Shown: positions 1 to 8,237, numbered from the stretch's first letter. The stretch is 64,000 bases of DNA from CAG-217 sp963638105 (GCA_963638105.1 CAVHPP010000010.1:1-64000); one strand, 5' to 3'. The notes: generated from the letters alone by a model not told the origin. Numbers and translations are program-made.

Positions 1-53
1 CCCGACCTACGCCCTTAGCAGGGGCGCCTCGTCACCAACTTGAGTACTTCTGC
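1..53 (-). tRNA. tRNA-Ser (GCT), partial at window edge
   Basis: Read on the minus strand, the acceptor strand begins at 53 (GCAGAAG), followed by the D arm (CTC...GAG) and an anticodon stem CGCCC/GGGCG enclosing the loop CTGCTAA, which gives anticodon GCT. The long serine-type variable arm begins at the window edge, and the T arm and 3' end lie outside. Upstream on the same strand is TTGACA (88-83), 16 bases, then TACAAC (66-61), which could drive it separately from the Ser-TGA gene. That -10 ends only about 8 bases from the mature 5' end, so the promoter is uncertain. Confidence 0.85.
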
Positions 54-129
54 ATACTGTGTTGTAACTTGTGCTAAACCGCTGTCAAGTTTTATCGTCA
101 AAGAGCGGTGCTCTTTGTGTGATACCGAA

Positions 130-218
130 TGGCGGAGAGAGTGGGATTCGAACCCACGGTGCCTTGCGACACGACGGTTTTCAAGACCGCTCCGTTATGA
201 CCACTTCGGTACCTCTCC
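130..218 (-). tRNA. tRNA-Ser (TGA), CCA encoded
   Basis: Complete serine tRNA on the minus strand. The acceptor GGAGAGG (218-212) pairs with TCTCTCC, with discriminator G at 133 and an encoded CCA at 132-130. The anticodon loop CTTGAAA gives TGA. A long variable arm (serine type) and a canonical T loop GTTCGAA are visible. It is followed on the same strand by a small hairpin (AAAGAGC/GCTCTTT, about 100-116) with a weak T tract, a possible terminator. It lies back to back with the Gly/Val tRNA pair. Confidence 0.97.
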
Positions 219-232
219 GTTTGTGCTTTGAT

Positions 233-262
233 ATAATAGCATACCCGGGCGGGCCTTGTCAA
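233..262 (-). promoter_or_regulatory. Sigma70-type promoter for tRNA-Ser (TGA)
   Basis: On the minus strand, TTGACA (262-257), an 18-base spacer and TATTAT (238-233). Transcription would begin about 8 bases before the tRNA 5' end at 218. Confidence 0.7.
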
Positions 263-330
263 GCAAAAAAGTGAAAAAACACCGTTTGCGGCAGGGCAGA
301 AAAGTTTTTTCAAAAAATGGGAAAAGGGTG

Positions 331-359
331 TTGAAATTTCCGAACAGATGTGTTATAGT
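331..359 (+). promoter_or_regulatory. Sigma70-type promoter for tRNA-Gly/tRNA-Val
   Basis: TTGAAA (331-336), a 17-base spacer and TATAGT (354-359), ending 36 bases before the tRNA-Gly 5' end. It probably transcribes both tRNAs. Confidence 0.7.
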
Positions 360-395
360 ATTTGCACGCGATGAGAAAGCCGTTCAGGCACATGC

Positions 396-469
396 GCAGG
401 TGTAGTTCAATGGTAGAATGTCAGCTTCCCAAGCTGAACACGAGGGTTCGATTCCCTTCACCTGCTCCA
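396..469 (+). tRNA. tRNA-Gly (CCC), CCA encoded
   Basis: Acceptor GCAGGTG begins at 396. The D arm follows, then an anticodon loop TTCCCAA giving anticodon CCC, and a T arm GAGGG-TTCGATT-CCCTT. The 3' end is followed by an encoded CCA (467-469). The CCC isoacceptor reads GGG (and weakly GGA). It is only 10 bases upstream of tRNA-Val, so the two are co-transcribed. Confidence 0.96.
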
Positions 470-479
470 CGGAAAATAT

Positions 480-556
480 AGAGGTATAGCTCAGTTGGTT
501 AGAGCGCTCGCTTCACATGCGAGAGGTCGTGGGTTCGAATCCCTCTATCTCTACCA
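480..556 (+). tRNA. tRNA-Val (CAC), CCA encoded
   Basis: Acceptor AGAGGTA (480-486) pairs with TATCTCT. The D arm GCTC...GAGC, the anticodon stem CTCGC/GCGAG with loop TTCACAT (anticodon CAC), and the T arm GTGGG-TTCGAAT-CCC(T)C are present. CCA is encoded at 554-556. It lies in tandem with tRNA-Gly. Confidence 0.96.
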
Positions 557-616
557 TATAACCGTCTTGCACTGCAAGGCGGTTTCTTCATATTTGCAGA
601 TAAAGGACGATGTGTT

Positions 617-1615
617 TTGCGTAACAGAACATTTGACCTGTTCAAATGGGCGGCGGCGCTGTTTGTGCTGTTGCTCCATGTGCCGTTCCCCGGCGATGTG
701 GGCGGCACGGTGCGTATGTTTGCTCGGTGGGCGGTGCCGTTTTTCTTTATGGTATCCGGCTATTTTACATACGGTGCGGTGCAGCGAGAGGATACCGGTC
801 GGCTGGTGCGCCGCATGCGGCGACTTTTGTGCATTTTTGTTCCGGCGGCCGGATTTTACGCGCTTTGGTGTTGCTTTTTGCTTAGTGACAAAACCCCGGC
901 GGCCTTTTTCAAGAGTCATTATGCGATGGAAAATGTGGTTTCGTTCTTCCTGCTGAACAACACCCAATCCAAGCCCCACCTGTGGTTTATTCCGGCGCTG
1001 ATTTACTGCTACGGCGTGGTGCTGCTTCTCATGAAAATGCATAGAACCCACTGGTTGCGTTGGGCGCCGCTGCTGCTGTTGGTGCCGCTGGTGCTTGGTG
1101 AAGTGGTGGTGGGTATGTTCCACCGGGAGGTGGCTGCCCAGTACAGCCGCAACGCTTGGTTTACCGGTTTGCCCTGTTTTGCGTTGGGTCTGCTGTTTAA
1201 GGAAGCAGAGACGCAGATCAAGCGCCTGGGTCGCAAGTGGCCGGCAATGGGTGTGCTGGTGGGCTTAGCACTGTCTATTTTGGAATATCGGTATTTGAAC
1301 GATAGCGCCGATTTGTATTTAGGTCCCTTGGTGGCGGCGGTCAGTTTGTTTTTGCTGGCACAGAATGTGACTTGCACCTGGGAAAATCCCTTTGTACTGT
1401 ACGCCGAGGGGTCTGCGTTGGCGATCTACATTTTGCACCCGGCGTTGCGGAACCTGGCCCAGCGGCAGCTGCTGCCCCTGTGGGGTGTGCGCGGCATGGC
1501 GGCAGATTGGCTGCTGCCGGTACTGACCTTGGCACTGGCGCTGCTGGCTGCGGGCGTTTGGCTGTGGATCAAGGGCTTGTGGAACAAACGAAAAACCCGA
1601 CAAGCGGCGGCTTGA
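617..1615 (+). CDS. Acyltransferase 3 family membrane protein
   Basis: A 332-residue polytopic protein whose hydrophobic segments fill nearly the whole length. It has the layout of acyltransferase-3 (OafA/NolL-type) enzymes, which acylate surface polysaccharides or other envelope glycans using a cytoplasmic acyl donor. An early RNRTFDLFKW segment followed by a membrane helix ending in LLLHVPFP resembles the family's N-terminal signature, whose conserved His sits in the first helix; a second conserved stretch, KPHLWFIPALIY, lies near residue 115. The start is taken as TTG at 617, with AAAGGA about 10 bases upstream. It lies 60 bases after tRNA-Val with no clear promoter of its own. The substrate cannot be told. 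Confidence 0.85.
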   Translation: MRNRTFDLFKWAAALFVLLLHVPFPGDVGGTVRMFARWAVPFFFMVSGYFTYGAVQREDTGRLVRRMRRLLCIFVPAAGFYALWCCFLLSDKTPAAFFKSHYAMENVVSFFLLNNTQSKPHLWFIPALIYCYGVVLLLMKMHRTHWLRWAPLLLLVPLVLGEVVVGMFHREVAAQYSRNAWFTGLPCFALGLLFKEAETQIKRLGRKWPAMGVLVGLALSILEYRYLNDSADLYLGPLVAAVSLFLLAQNVTCTWENPFVLYAEGSALAIYILHPALRNLAQRQLLPLWGVRGMAADWLLPVLTLALALLAAGVWLWIKGLWNKRKTRQAAA

Positions 1616-1648
1616 TCGGGCGTGTGAAAAGAGAGAAGAGGAAGCAAT

Positions 1649-2098
1649 ATGAAAAGTGAGAAAGGCCAAAGCCTGGTGATGGTGGGCGTGGCGCTGCTTT
1701 TATTGGCAGGGCTGTGCCTGTATCTCGGTTTGTCCCAGCCGAAGATCTCCTCCGGCGTGCTGGTTGAAACACCGACGACAGCGGTGCAGTCCGGTACCGC
1801 GACGCGGTCGGCTGCCGCTACCGTTGGGCGATCCGCTGCAAGCGGCAAAAGCGGCACGGCAACGGCTGCGCAAACCACTGCTTCCGGCAACGCGGGCACA
1901 GTCAGCTACCCGGTGAACCTGAACACGGCTACTTTTGAGGAATTGACCGCCATTCAAGGTATCGGTGACCAAAGAGCGGCGGCGATTTTGGCCTATCGGG
2001 AGCAGATTGGCAAATATACTTCTGTGGAACAGATCAAAGATATTCGCGGTATCGGTGACGGGCTTTATGCCAAGATCGCACCGTACCTGACCGTATGA
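1649..2098 (+). CDS. comEA: ComEA-like helix-hairpin-helix DNA-binding protein (short form)
   Basis: 149 residues. An N-terminal membrane anchor (about residues 8-30) is followed by an Ala/Thr/Ser-rich linker (about 45-85) and a C-terminal tandem helix-hairpin-helix domain with NLNTATFEEL, IQGIGDQRA and IRGIGDGLY. ComEA binds incoming double-stranded DNA on the outer face of the membrane and hands it to ComEC. Usual Gram-positive ComEA has an extra SLBB-like domain between anchor and HhH; here that space is only a low-complexity linker, so this is a minimal version. The start ATG follows a purine-rich GAGAAGAGGAAG site. Its stop overlaps the comFC start (ATGA). Confidence 0.88.
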   Translation: MKSEKGQSLVMVGVALLLLAGLCLYLGLSQPKISSGVLVETPTTAVQSGTATRSAAATVGRSAASGKSGTATAAQTTASGNAGTVSYPVNLNTATFEELTAIQGIGDQRAAAILAYREQIGKYTSVEQIKDIRGIGDGLYAKIAPYLTV

Positions 2099-2778
2099 AC
2101 CCGGCGCTGGAGCGGGTGCTGCGGTGGTTCTTTCCCCGCCGTTGCGCCTTGTGCGGCACGGTGGTGGCGCTGGATGAACCCCTTTGCCCGGATTGCCAAA
2201 AGGTGCGTCCCATTGCTCGGCCCAAGTGCCTGCTGTGCGGTCGTTCCAAGAAAGACTGCACCTGCAAGGGTAAGCACCATGAATACGCCGGGGTCACCGC
2301 GCCCTTTGTGTATCGGGACAGCTTGGTAACGGCTATTCATAACTTGAAATTTTACGATTTTCCCATGCTGGCGGATTATATGGGCGACTGTATGGCTGCC
2401 GCTGTGCGAGTGGATTTCGCCGATGTGGCCTTTGACTATGTGGCGGCTGTGCCCTTGGGCAGGCGCCGCCGCAGAAAACGCGGTTATAATCAAGCGGAAC
2501 TGCTGGCCCGCCGAGTGGCAGGGGCGTTGCACATTCCCTATGCGGATCTGCTGGAGAAGGTGCGCAACAATCCGGCGCAACGCAAGCAGAACGCCCGCAG
2601 TCGGCGGGTGAATGTGTACGGCGCGTATGCGGTGATCGACGACAGCGCGCTATGGAACAAGACCGTTCTGCTTATTGACGATGTAAAGACCACCGGCGCT
2701 ACGCTGAACGAATGCGCCAAAATGCTGCGTATGCACGGCGCCAAGGCGGTATATGCGGCAACGGTGGCTATTGCGTAG
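2095..2778 (+). CDS. comFC: ComF family phosphoribosyltransferase-like protein
   Basis: 227 residues. An N-terminal four-cysteine zinc-ribbon (CALCG, CPDC) and a second cysteine cluster CLLCGRSKKDCTC are followed by a type I phosphoribosyltransferase fold with the PRPP loop VLLIDDVKTTGAT near residue 185. ComFC/GntX proteins are needed for transformation in several bacteria, acting on single-stranded DNA inside the cell together with ComFA and DprA. ComFA is not next to it here; it is instead coupled to comEA by a 4-base overlap, which supports a competence role. Confidence 0.93.
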   Translation: MNPALERVLRWFFPRRCALCGTVVALDEPLCPDCQKVRPIARPKCLLCGRSKKDCTCKGKHHEYAGVTAPFVYRDSLVTAIHNLKFYDFPMLADYMGDCMAAAVRVDFADVAFDYVAAVPLGRRRRRKRGYNQAELLARRVAGALHIPYADLLEKVRNNPAQRKQNARSRRVNVYGAYAVIDDSALWNKTVLLIDDVKTTGATLNECAKMLRMHGAKAVYAATVAIA

Positions 2779-2838
2779 TCCGGATCATGCGCAAAAGGCG
2801 CGGCTTACCGTGCAGTCGGTTGGCCGGTACGATTTGCA

Positions 2839-2867
2839 TTGACAATCTGCGCCGGATTTGATATAGT
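2839..2867 (+). promoter_or_regulatory. Promoter for the CorC/CNNM gene
   Basis: TTGACA (2839-2844), a 17-base spacer and TATAGT (2862-2867), about 62 bases before the start codon. Confidence 0.75.
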
Positions 2868-2928
2868 GAAGTAAATTTGGTTGTATAACCATAAATTTTA
2901 GATTATTTATTAACTGGAGGAATTCTTT

Positions 2929-4266
2929 TTGGACATACCCCTTGGGTGGCAACTTTTTATTCAGGTTATTTTGATTGCGGTCAACGCCATTTTTGCCAGC
3001 GCGGAGATCGCCATCGTTTCTATGAACGAGTTGAAGCTGGAAAAGCTGGCAGAGGACGGCAACCGCAGAGCCAAGCGACTGCGTAAGCTGACGGAAAAGC
3101 CGGCGGGCTTTCTCGCCACCATTCAGATCGCCATTACCCTGTCCGGCTTTTTGGGCAGCGCCTTTGCGGCGGACAACTTTTCCGATGTGATTGTGCGCTG
3201 GTTGGTGGACGATTTGGGTGTGCAGGTCAAAGAAAGCACGCTGAATACCATTGCCGTGATTGTCATTACCATTATTCTGTCTTATGTGACCCTGGTGTTT
3301 GGCGAACTGGTGCCCAAGCGGGTGGCAATGAAAAAGACCCAGCAGATCTCCCTGGGCGTGTCCGGGCTGATCTATGTGTCCTCTAAATTCTTTGCCCCGC
3401 TGGTGTGGTTGCTTACTGCCTCTACCAATCTGGTGCTGCGCATTTTGCGCATTGACCCCAATGGGGACGATGAAGAGGTGTCGGAAGAAGAGATCCGTAT
3501 GCTGGTAGATGTGGGCGGTCAAAAGGGTATTTTTGACAAGACCGAGCAGAAGATGATTGTCAATGTGTTTGAGTTTGATGACAAGGACGCCGGCGAGTTT
3601 TCTACCCATCGCAAGGACATTCAGGCGCTGGATATTGACGACGATGTGACCACTTGGGAGAAAGAGATCTCCGCCAGTACCCATAGTCTGTACCCGGTGT
3701 TTAAGGGCTCTATTGACAATGTGGTGGCCGTACTGGACTCTAAAAAGTTCTTCCGTATAGCCGACAAGACCCGCGCTGCGGTGAAAAAGGACGCCTTTGT
3801 GCAGCCTATTTATGTGCCGGAGACCATGAAGATTGATGTGCTCTTTGAGCTGATGCAAAAGAGCCACAATCACTTTGCCGTGGTGCTGGACGAGTACGGC
3901 GGTACGGTGGGTATCATCACCATGAACGACCTGCTGGAACAGCTGGTAGGCGACCTGGATAACGACCAGGAGCTGCCCAACGCCCAGCCGGATGTGGTGC
4001 CTCTGACGGACCGCTCCTGGAAGATTAAGGGCGGCGTGTCCCTGGATGATGTGGCGGAGCTGACCGGGCTGGATCTGCCGGTGGATACTTACGAAACCCT
4101 CAGCGGCTACATTTTCGGCCTGTGCTGCACCATTCCCAAGGATGGCAGCAAGTTTGATGTGGAGACGGAGGACCTGGAAATTCAGGTGCTGGATGTGCGT
4201 AAGCACACGGTGGCTTCCTGTATTTTGACGCTCAAGGAAAAAGATGAGGCGCAGCCACAGGAATAA
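2929..4266 (+). CDS. CNNM/CorC (HlyC) family divalent-cation transporter
   Basis: 445 residues in the order CNNM/DUF21 membrane domain (residues 1 to about 190, hydrophobic helices beginning WQLFIQVILIAVNAIFAS), a tandem CBS pair (about 210-335, including FAVVLDEYGGTVGIIT) and a C-terminal CorC_HlyC domain (about 350-435). Bacterial members such as MpfA and CorC act in Mg2+ (or Co2+) efflux and homeostasis; the CBS pair binds nucleotides. The older name 'hemolysin' is misleading. Start TTG at 2929 is set by TGGAGGA at 2915-2921 with 7 bases of spacing. Single-gene unit bounded by a promoter and a terminator. Confidence 0.92.
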   Translation: MDIPLGWQLFIQVILIAVNAIFASAEIAIVSMNELKLEKLAEDGNRRAKRLRKLTEKPAGFLATIQIAITLSGFLGSAFAADNFSDVIVRWLVDDLGVQVKESTLNTIAVIVITIILSYVTLVFGELVPKRVAMKKTQQISLGVSGLIYVSSKFFAPLVWLLTASTNLVLRILRIDPNGDDEEVSEEEIRMLVDVGGQKGIFDKTEQKMIVNVFEFDDKDAGEFSTHRKDIQALDIDDDVTTWEKEISASTHSLYPVFKGSIDNVVAVLDSKKFFRIADKTRAAVKKDAFVQPIYVPETMKIDVLFELMQKSHNHFAVVLDEYGGTVGIITMNDLLEQLVGDLDNDQELPNAQPDVVPLTDRSWKIKGGVSLDDVAELTGLDLPVDTYETLSGYIFGLCCTIPKDGSKFDVETEDLEIQVLDVRKHTVASCILTLKEKDEAQPQE

Positions 4267-4279
4267 TGCACAAAAAGTG

Positions 4280-4316
4280 CGGCAAGCTGTTGGAACAGTT
4301 TGCCGTATTTTTTTGA
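4280..4316 (+). terminator. Rho-independent terminator
   Basis: A stem of about 11 bp (CGGCAAGCTGT paired with ACAGTTTGCCG, one G-T) with a short loop, followed by TATTTTTTTG. Confidence 0.85.
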
Positions 4317-4335
4317 TTTTTCTGCTGCGTGCGTA

Positions 4336-4364
4336 TTGCAAATAATAAGGGAATACTGTAAAAT
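4336..4364 (+). promoter_or_regulatory. Promoter for the kinase-araD unit
   Basis: TTGCAA (4336-4341), a 17-base spacer and TAAAAT (4359-4364). No operator could be identified with confidence. Confidence 0.65.
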
Positions 4365-4392
4365 TAAGACAGAAAAGATGAAGGAGCTGCCT

Positions 4393-6000
4393 ATGGATAT
4401 CGCCAGACAAAAGGAGATCGCACAAACTGTGACCGCAGGCAAGGCCGTATTGGGTATGGAGTTCGGCTCCACCCGCATTAAGGCTGTGCTGCTGGATGAG
4501 CATAATCGGATCATTGCCCAGGGTCACCACCTGTGGGAGAATCAAATGGTAGACGGTTTGTGGTCTTACAGCCGGGCTGCTGTAATCGCCGGTATGCAGG
4601 ACTGCTATGCCGCTTTGGCAGCAGATGTAAAGGCGGTTTGCGGCGCAGAACTGACCCATCTGGCAGGGGCGGGAATCAGTGCCATGATGCACGGCTATTT
4701 GGCCTTTGACAGCAGTGATCGGCTGCTGGTGCCCTTTCGCACCTGGCGCAACACCAATACCGGCGCTGCGGCGGAAAGGCTGACGGCGCTGTTTAACTTT
4801 AATATTCCCCTGCGGTGGAGTGTGGCGCATTTGTACCAGTGCGTGCTGGACGGAGAGGCGCATTTGCAGCAGCTTTCATCCATGAATACCTTGGCCGGGT
4901 ATGTGCACTACTTGCTTACCGGTCGGCGGGTATTGGGTGTGGGCGACGCTGCGGGTATGTTCCCCATAGACCCGGCTACCGGGCAGTATGACGCAAAAAT
5001 GCTGGCCGCCTTTGACCGACTGGTGGCGGACGAGAACTACCCCTGGACATTGGCGGATTTGCTGCCGGAGATTTTGCCGGTGGGTACGCCCGCAGGCACC
5101 CTAACCCCGGCAGGGGCGGCGCTGCTGGACCCCAGCGGCACCTTGCAGCCCGGCGCGGTCTTTTGCCCCCCGGAGGGGGACGCGGGCACCGGTATGGTAG
5201 CCACCAACAGCGTGGCGCCCGGCACCGGTAATGTGTCTGCCGGCACTTCTGTTTTTGCTATGGTGGTTCTGGATCGGCCTCTTGCCCGGGTGCACCGGGA
5301 AATTGATATGGTTACCACCCCTTGCGGTCACCCGGTGGCAATGGTGCATGCCAACAACTGTTCGTCCCAGGTGAATGTGATTGCCGGTTTGCTGCGGGAT
5401 TTTGCCGCTGCTATGGGGCAGCCTGTGCCGGACGGTAAGATCTATGATTTTTTGTTTAACAGCGCTGTGGACGGTGCGCCGGATTGTGACGGGATCGTTA
5501 CCTACGGCTATACCTCCGGCGAGAGTATTTTGAATTTGGACGCCGGGCGACCGTTGACGGTGCGTCGGGCAGACAGCACGGTGAATTGGCCCAATTTGAT
5601 GCGCAGCAACCTGTGCGGTGCCTTGGCGGCACTGAAGGTGGGTATGGATATTCTCACCCAGGACGAGCAGGTGCCCTTGCAGCGAATTTACGGCCACGGT
5701 GGGTTCTTTACCACCCCGCAGGTGGGGCAGCGGCTGCTGGCCTCCGCTTTGGCGGCGCCGGTGACTGTGATGGAGACAGCCGGTTCCGGTGGTCCCTGGG
5801 GTATGGCGCTGCTGGCGGCGTATATGCTGCAGCGGCAGAACGGAGAGCGTTTGGCTGCCTTCCTGGAGCGGCAGGTGTTTGCCTGCTGTCAAACGGTGAC
5901 GGTGGAGCCTACGGCGCAGGATGTGGCGGATTTTGACGCCTATATGCAAGCATTCCACGCAGCTCTGGACTTAGAGCGCCGGGCGGCAGAGGGAGAATAA
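4393..6000 (+). CDS. FGGY-family pentulose kinase, probable L-ribulokinase
   Basis: 535 residues. FGGY kinases phosphorylate ribulose, xylulose, glycerol and similar sugars through an actin-like ATPase fold. The phosphate-1 motif is VLGMEFGSTRIKA near residue 20, with Glu where most family members have Asp. A second ATPase segment GTGNVSAGTSVFAM lies near 278 and an adenosine-type segment ETAGSGGPWGMA near 460. It is followed after 6 bases by an AraD-type epimerase, so L-ribulose is the likely substrate. It resembles the non-AraB ribulokinase type (AraK) known from clostridia; that match is from memory. Start ATG 4393 is chosen over the upstream ATG at 4300 because AAGGAG lies 6 bases before it. 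Confidence 0.82.
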   Translation: MDIARQKEIAQTVTAGKAVLGMEFGSTRIKAVLLDEHNRIIAQGHHLWENQMVDGLWSYSRAAVIAGMQDCYAALAADVKAVCGAELTHLAGAGISAMMHGYLAFDSSDRLLVPFRTWRNTNTGAAAERLTALFNFNIPLRWSVAHLYQCVLDGEAHLQQLSSMNTLAGYVHYLLTGRRVLGVGDAAGMFPIDPATGQYDAKMLAAFDRLVADENYPWTLADLLPEILPVGTPAGTLTPAGAALLDPSGTLQPGAVFCPPEGDAGTGMVATNSVAPGTGNVSAGTSVFAMVVLDRPLARVHREIDMVTTPCGHPVAMVHANNCSSQVNVIAGLLRDFAAAMGQPVPDGKIYDFLFNSAVDGAPDCDGIVTYGYTSGESILNLDAGRPLTVRRADSTVNWPNLMRSNLCGALAALKVGMDILTQDEQVPLQRIYGHGGFFTTPQVGQRLLASALAAPVTVMETAGSGGPWGMALLAAYMLQRQNGERLAAFLERQVFACCQTVTVEPTAQDVADFDAYMQAFHAALDLERRAAEGE

Positions 6001-6006
6001 AAACAG

Positions 6007-6708
6007 ATGTTAGAAGCATTAAAAGAACAAGTTTACCAAGCCAATATGGATCTGGTGCGCTACAATTTGGTAGTGCTCACCTGGGGCAATGTGTCGGCCA
6101 TCGACCGGGAACAGGGGCTGTTTGTCATAAAACCCTCCGGCGTGCCATATAGTGAATTGACCCCGGCGGATATGGTGGTCATGAACCTGGATGGCAACCG
6201 GGTAGAGGGGCAGCTGAACCCCTCGTCCGACACCCCCACCCATTTGGCGTTATATAAGGCGTTCCCGGAGATCGGGGGCATTACCCACACCCATTCCTCC
6301 TGGGCCTGTGCGTGGGCACAAGCCGGGCGGGACATACCGGCCTACGGCACCACCCACGCAGATTTTGCCTACGGCGATATACCCTGTGCCCGTGGCCTGA
6401 CGGAAGAAGAAGTCAACACGGCGTATGAGGCCAACACCGGTCGGGTGATTGTGGAGGAGTTCCGCCGTCGCGGACTGGATCCTAGGGCGTTCCCCGGTGT
6501 GCTGGTGCAGCGCCACGGTCCCTTTACCTGGGGCAAGAGCGCGGCCGCCTCTGTGGAGAACGCGCTGATCTTGGAAGAAATTGCCAAAATGGCCAGTCGT
6601 ACCGAGCGCATTGCCGGGGAGCGGCCCATTGGAATTGAATCTTACCTGCTGGATAAGCATTACCTGCGCAAGCACGGTGCCAACGCTTATTACGGGCAGA
6701 AAAAATAA
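6007..6708 (+). CDS. araD: L-ribulose-5-phosphate 4-epimerase
   Basis: 233 residues, the usual size for AraD. It interconverts L-ribulose 5-phosphate and D-xylulose 5-phosphate, feeding arabinose carbon into the pentose phosphate pathway. The class II aldolase/epimerase fold is marked by LTWGNVSA, KPSGVPYSEL, the zinc site THTHSSWA (two His) near residue 95, and the third metal His in the VQRHGPFTWGK segment near 170. Acting with the kinase just upstream it makes a two-step module; no araA isomerase, transporter or regulator is in this window, so the module is incomplete locally. Confidence 0.95.
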   Translation: MLEALKEQVYQANMDLVRYNLVVLTWGNVSAIDREQGLFVIKPSGVPYSELTPADMVVMNLDGNRVEGQLNPSSDTPTHLALYKAFPEIGGITHTHSSWACAWAQAGRDIPAYGTTHADFAYGDIPCARGLTEEEVNTAYEANTGRVIVEEFRRRGLDPRAFPGVLVQRHGPFTWGKSAAASVENALILEEIAKMASRTERIAGERPIGIESYLLDKHYLRKHGANAYYGQKK

Positions 6709-6728
6709 CAGAAAAGAGGAGAGTTCTT

Positions 6729-8159
6729 ATGAAAAAACTGTTTAGCCTTTCTTTGAGCTTGCTGATGCTCATTGCCTGCTCCCTGGGTACGGTATCAGCC
6801 TTTGCGGCAGAGGGGGAGGAGCCGACCCCCGTGGACTTGCGGGACTGCACAGTGACCTTGCAGTACGCTTCTGCTACCTACACCGGCAAGGCCCTGCGCC
6901 CCACGGTGAAGGTGCAGTATAACGATACGGCCTTGGTTCAGGAGCAGGATTACAAGGTGCAGTACAGCGCCAATACCGCCTGCGGCACCGCCCAGGTAAA
7001 GGTGACCGGCACCGGCGATTATACCGGTGCAGTGAGCCGCAGCTTTAAGATCCTGCCCGGTCGGGTGACCGGTATGTCCACCAGCCGGACCACCACCACC
7101 ATTACCATTAATTGGAAGCAGGTGCCCGGCGCCGCCGTGTACCGGGTGTACCAGTCTGCCTCTGCAAACGGCAATTACAGCAAGGTTGCAACTGTCAGCG
7201 GCACCAGTGCCAAGATCAGCAAGCTGTCTGCCGGTAAAAAATACTACTTCAAGATCGCCGCTTGCGGCAAAAAGGACGGCTCTTACGCCGGTCCGCTCAG
7301 CGCGGTACTGAATACCGGCACCCGTCCCTCCACCGTGACTATGAAGAGCGTGACCAAGTCCGGCACCAATTTGAAGATCCAGTGGAACAAGGTAACCTGC
7401 TCCGGCTATGAAGTGCGTTACAGCACGGATAAGAAGATGAAAAAGGGCGTTAAGACGGTGAAGATCACCAAGTCCTCCGCCACTTCCATTACCATTAAGA
7501 AAATTAAAAAGGGCAGTACATACTATGCCCAGGTGCGGGCGTACCTGTCCTTCCCCAACAAGGTGTACAACGGCAGTTACAGCAAGGTGACCAGCTCCAG
7601 CTACTCCAACCTGTATGCCAGCTATTCTTCCAAGTATGTGAACAATAAGGATCGCACCACCAATCTGCGCATTGCCAGCAAGGCCATTGACGGCACCGTG
7701 ATCCAGCCGGGTCAGACCTTCTCCTTTAATAAGGTGGTGGGGCAGCGCACCAAGAGCCGTGGCTATAAAGAGGCCTATGTGTTCAGCGGCAGCGGCACGG
7801 TGATGGGCGTTGGCGGCGGTATCTGCCAGGTGGCTTCCACCATGTTTAATACCGCACTGCTTGCCAATGTGTCTATTGTGGAGCGGCACCAGCACAGCCA
7901 GCGGGTTACCTATGTGCCCCTGGGTCGGGACGCAGCCATTATGTGGGGCTCTCAGGACTTTCGCTGGAAGAACAATACCGGTATGCCCATTAAGATCAAA
8001 ATGAGCGTAAAGGACGGTACCATCTCCTGCAAGTTCTACACCAGCAAGGAGGCAAAGCCTAAAAAGGTGAGTCTGAAAGTGACCCAGAGCGGCAAAAACT
8101 TTACCCTGCGCCGGTATGTAGGCGGCAAGGTAAATTACACCGCCAAGTCAAAATATTAA
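6729..8159 (+). CDS. Secreted VanW-family protein with Ig-like and fibronectin type III repeats
   Basis: 476 residues. A Sec signal peptide (residues 1-27, ending SAFAAEG) precedes an Ig-like repeat typical of Firmicutes surface proteins (YTGKALRPTVKV...GDYTGAVSRSFKI), two fibronectin-III-like repeats (about 110-200 and 205-295) and a C-terminal VanW domain (about 305-440) with GQTFSFNKVVG and GVGGGICQVASTMFNTAL. VanW is of uncertain molecular function, named from vancomycin-resistance clusters but widespread in Clostridia. Nothing here suggests glycopeptide resistance. Lys/Thr/Ser-rich repeats and export suggest a cell-wall location. Strong AGAGGAGAG site; bounded downstream by a terminator. 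Confidence 0.88.
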   Translation: MKKLFSLSLSLLMLIACSLGTVSAFAAEGEEPTPVDLRDCTVTLQYASATYTGKALRPTVKVQYNDTALVQEQDYKVQYSANTACGTAQVKVTGTGDYTGAVSRSFKILPGRVTGMSTSRTTTTITINWKQVPGAAVYRVYQSASANGNYSKVATVSGTSAKISKLSAGKKYYFKIAACGKKDGSYAGPLSAVLNTGTRPSTVTMKSVTKSGTNLKIQWNKVTCSGYEVRYSTDKKMKKGVKTVKITKSSATSITIKKIKKGSTYYAQVRAYLSFPNKVYNGSYSKVTSSSYSNLYASYSSKYVNNKDRTTNLRIASKAIDGTVIQPGQTFSFNKVVGQRTKSRGYKEAYVFSGSGTVMGVGGGICQVASTMFNTALLANVSIVERHQHSQRVTYVPLGRDAAIMWGSQDFRWKNNTGMPIKIKMSVKDGTISCKFYTSKEAKPKKVSLKVTQSGKNFTLRRYVGGKVNYTAKSKY

Positions 8160-8165
8160 AAAAAG

Positions 8166-8204
8166 AACGGCTATACCGATTTTTCGTCGGTACAGCCGTT
8201 TTTT
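8166..8204. terminator. Bidirectional terminator between convergent genes
   Basis: Stem AACGGCT-A-TACCGA with TCGGTA-C-AGCCGTT and loop TTTTCG, followed by a T tract on the plus strand and, because of the upstream A tract, on the minus strand as well. It serves the VanW gene and rnhA. Confidence 0.85.
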
Positions 8205-8237
8205 CGTCTGCCGGTTCGTAGTAGAATAGGGGCGCGC

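Noticed and set aside
2929..4266. Hemolysin toxin
   Set aside because: The 'hemolysin' label of this family is historical; CNNM, CBS and CorC domains indicate an ion transporter.
2785..4863. 692-residue open frame on the minus strand
   Set aside because: Antisense to the CorC/CNNM gene and the kinase; no ribosome site, no family motif, His/Gln-rich composition typical of a shadow frame in GC-rich coding DNA.
6729..8159. Vancomycin-resistance gene (VanW name)
   Set aside because: No vanHAX, vanRS or vanY nearby; VanW domains are common in susceptible Clostridia.
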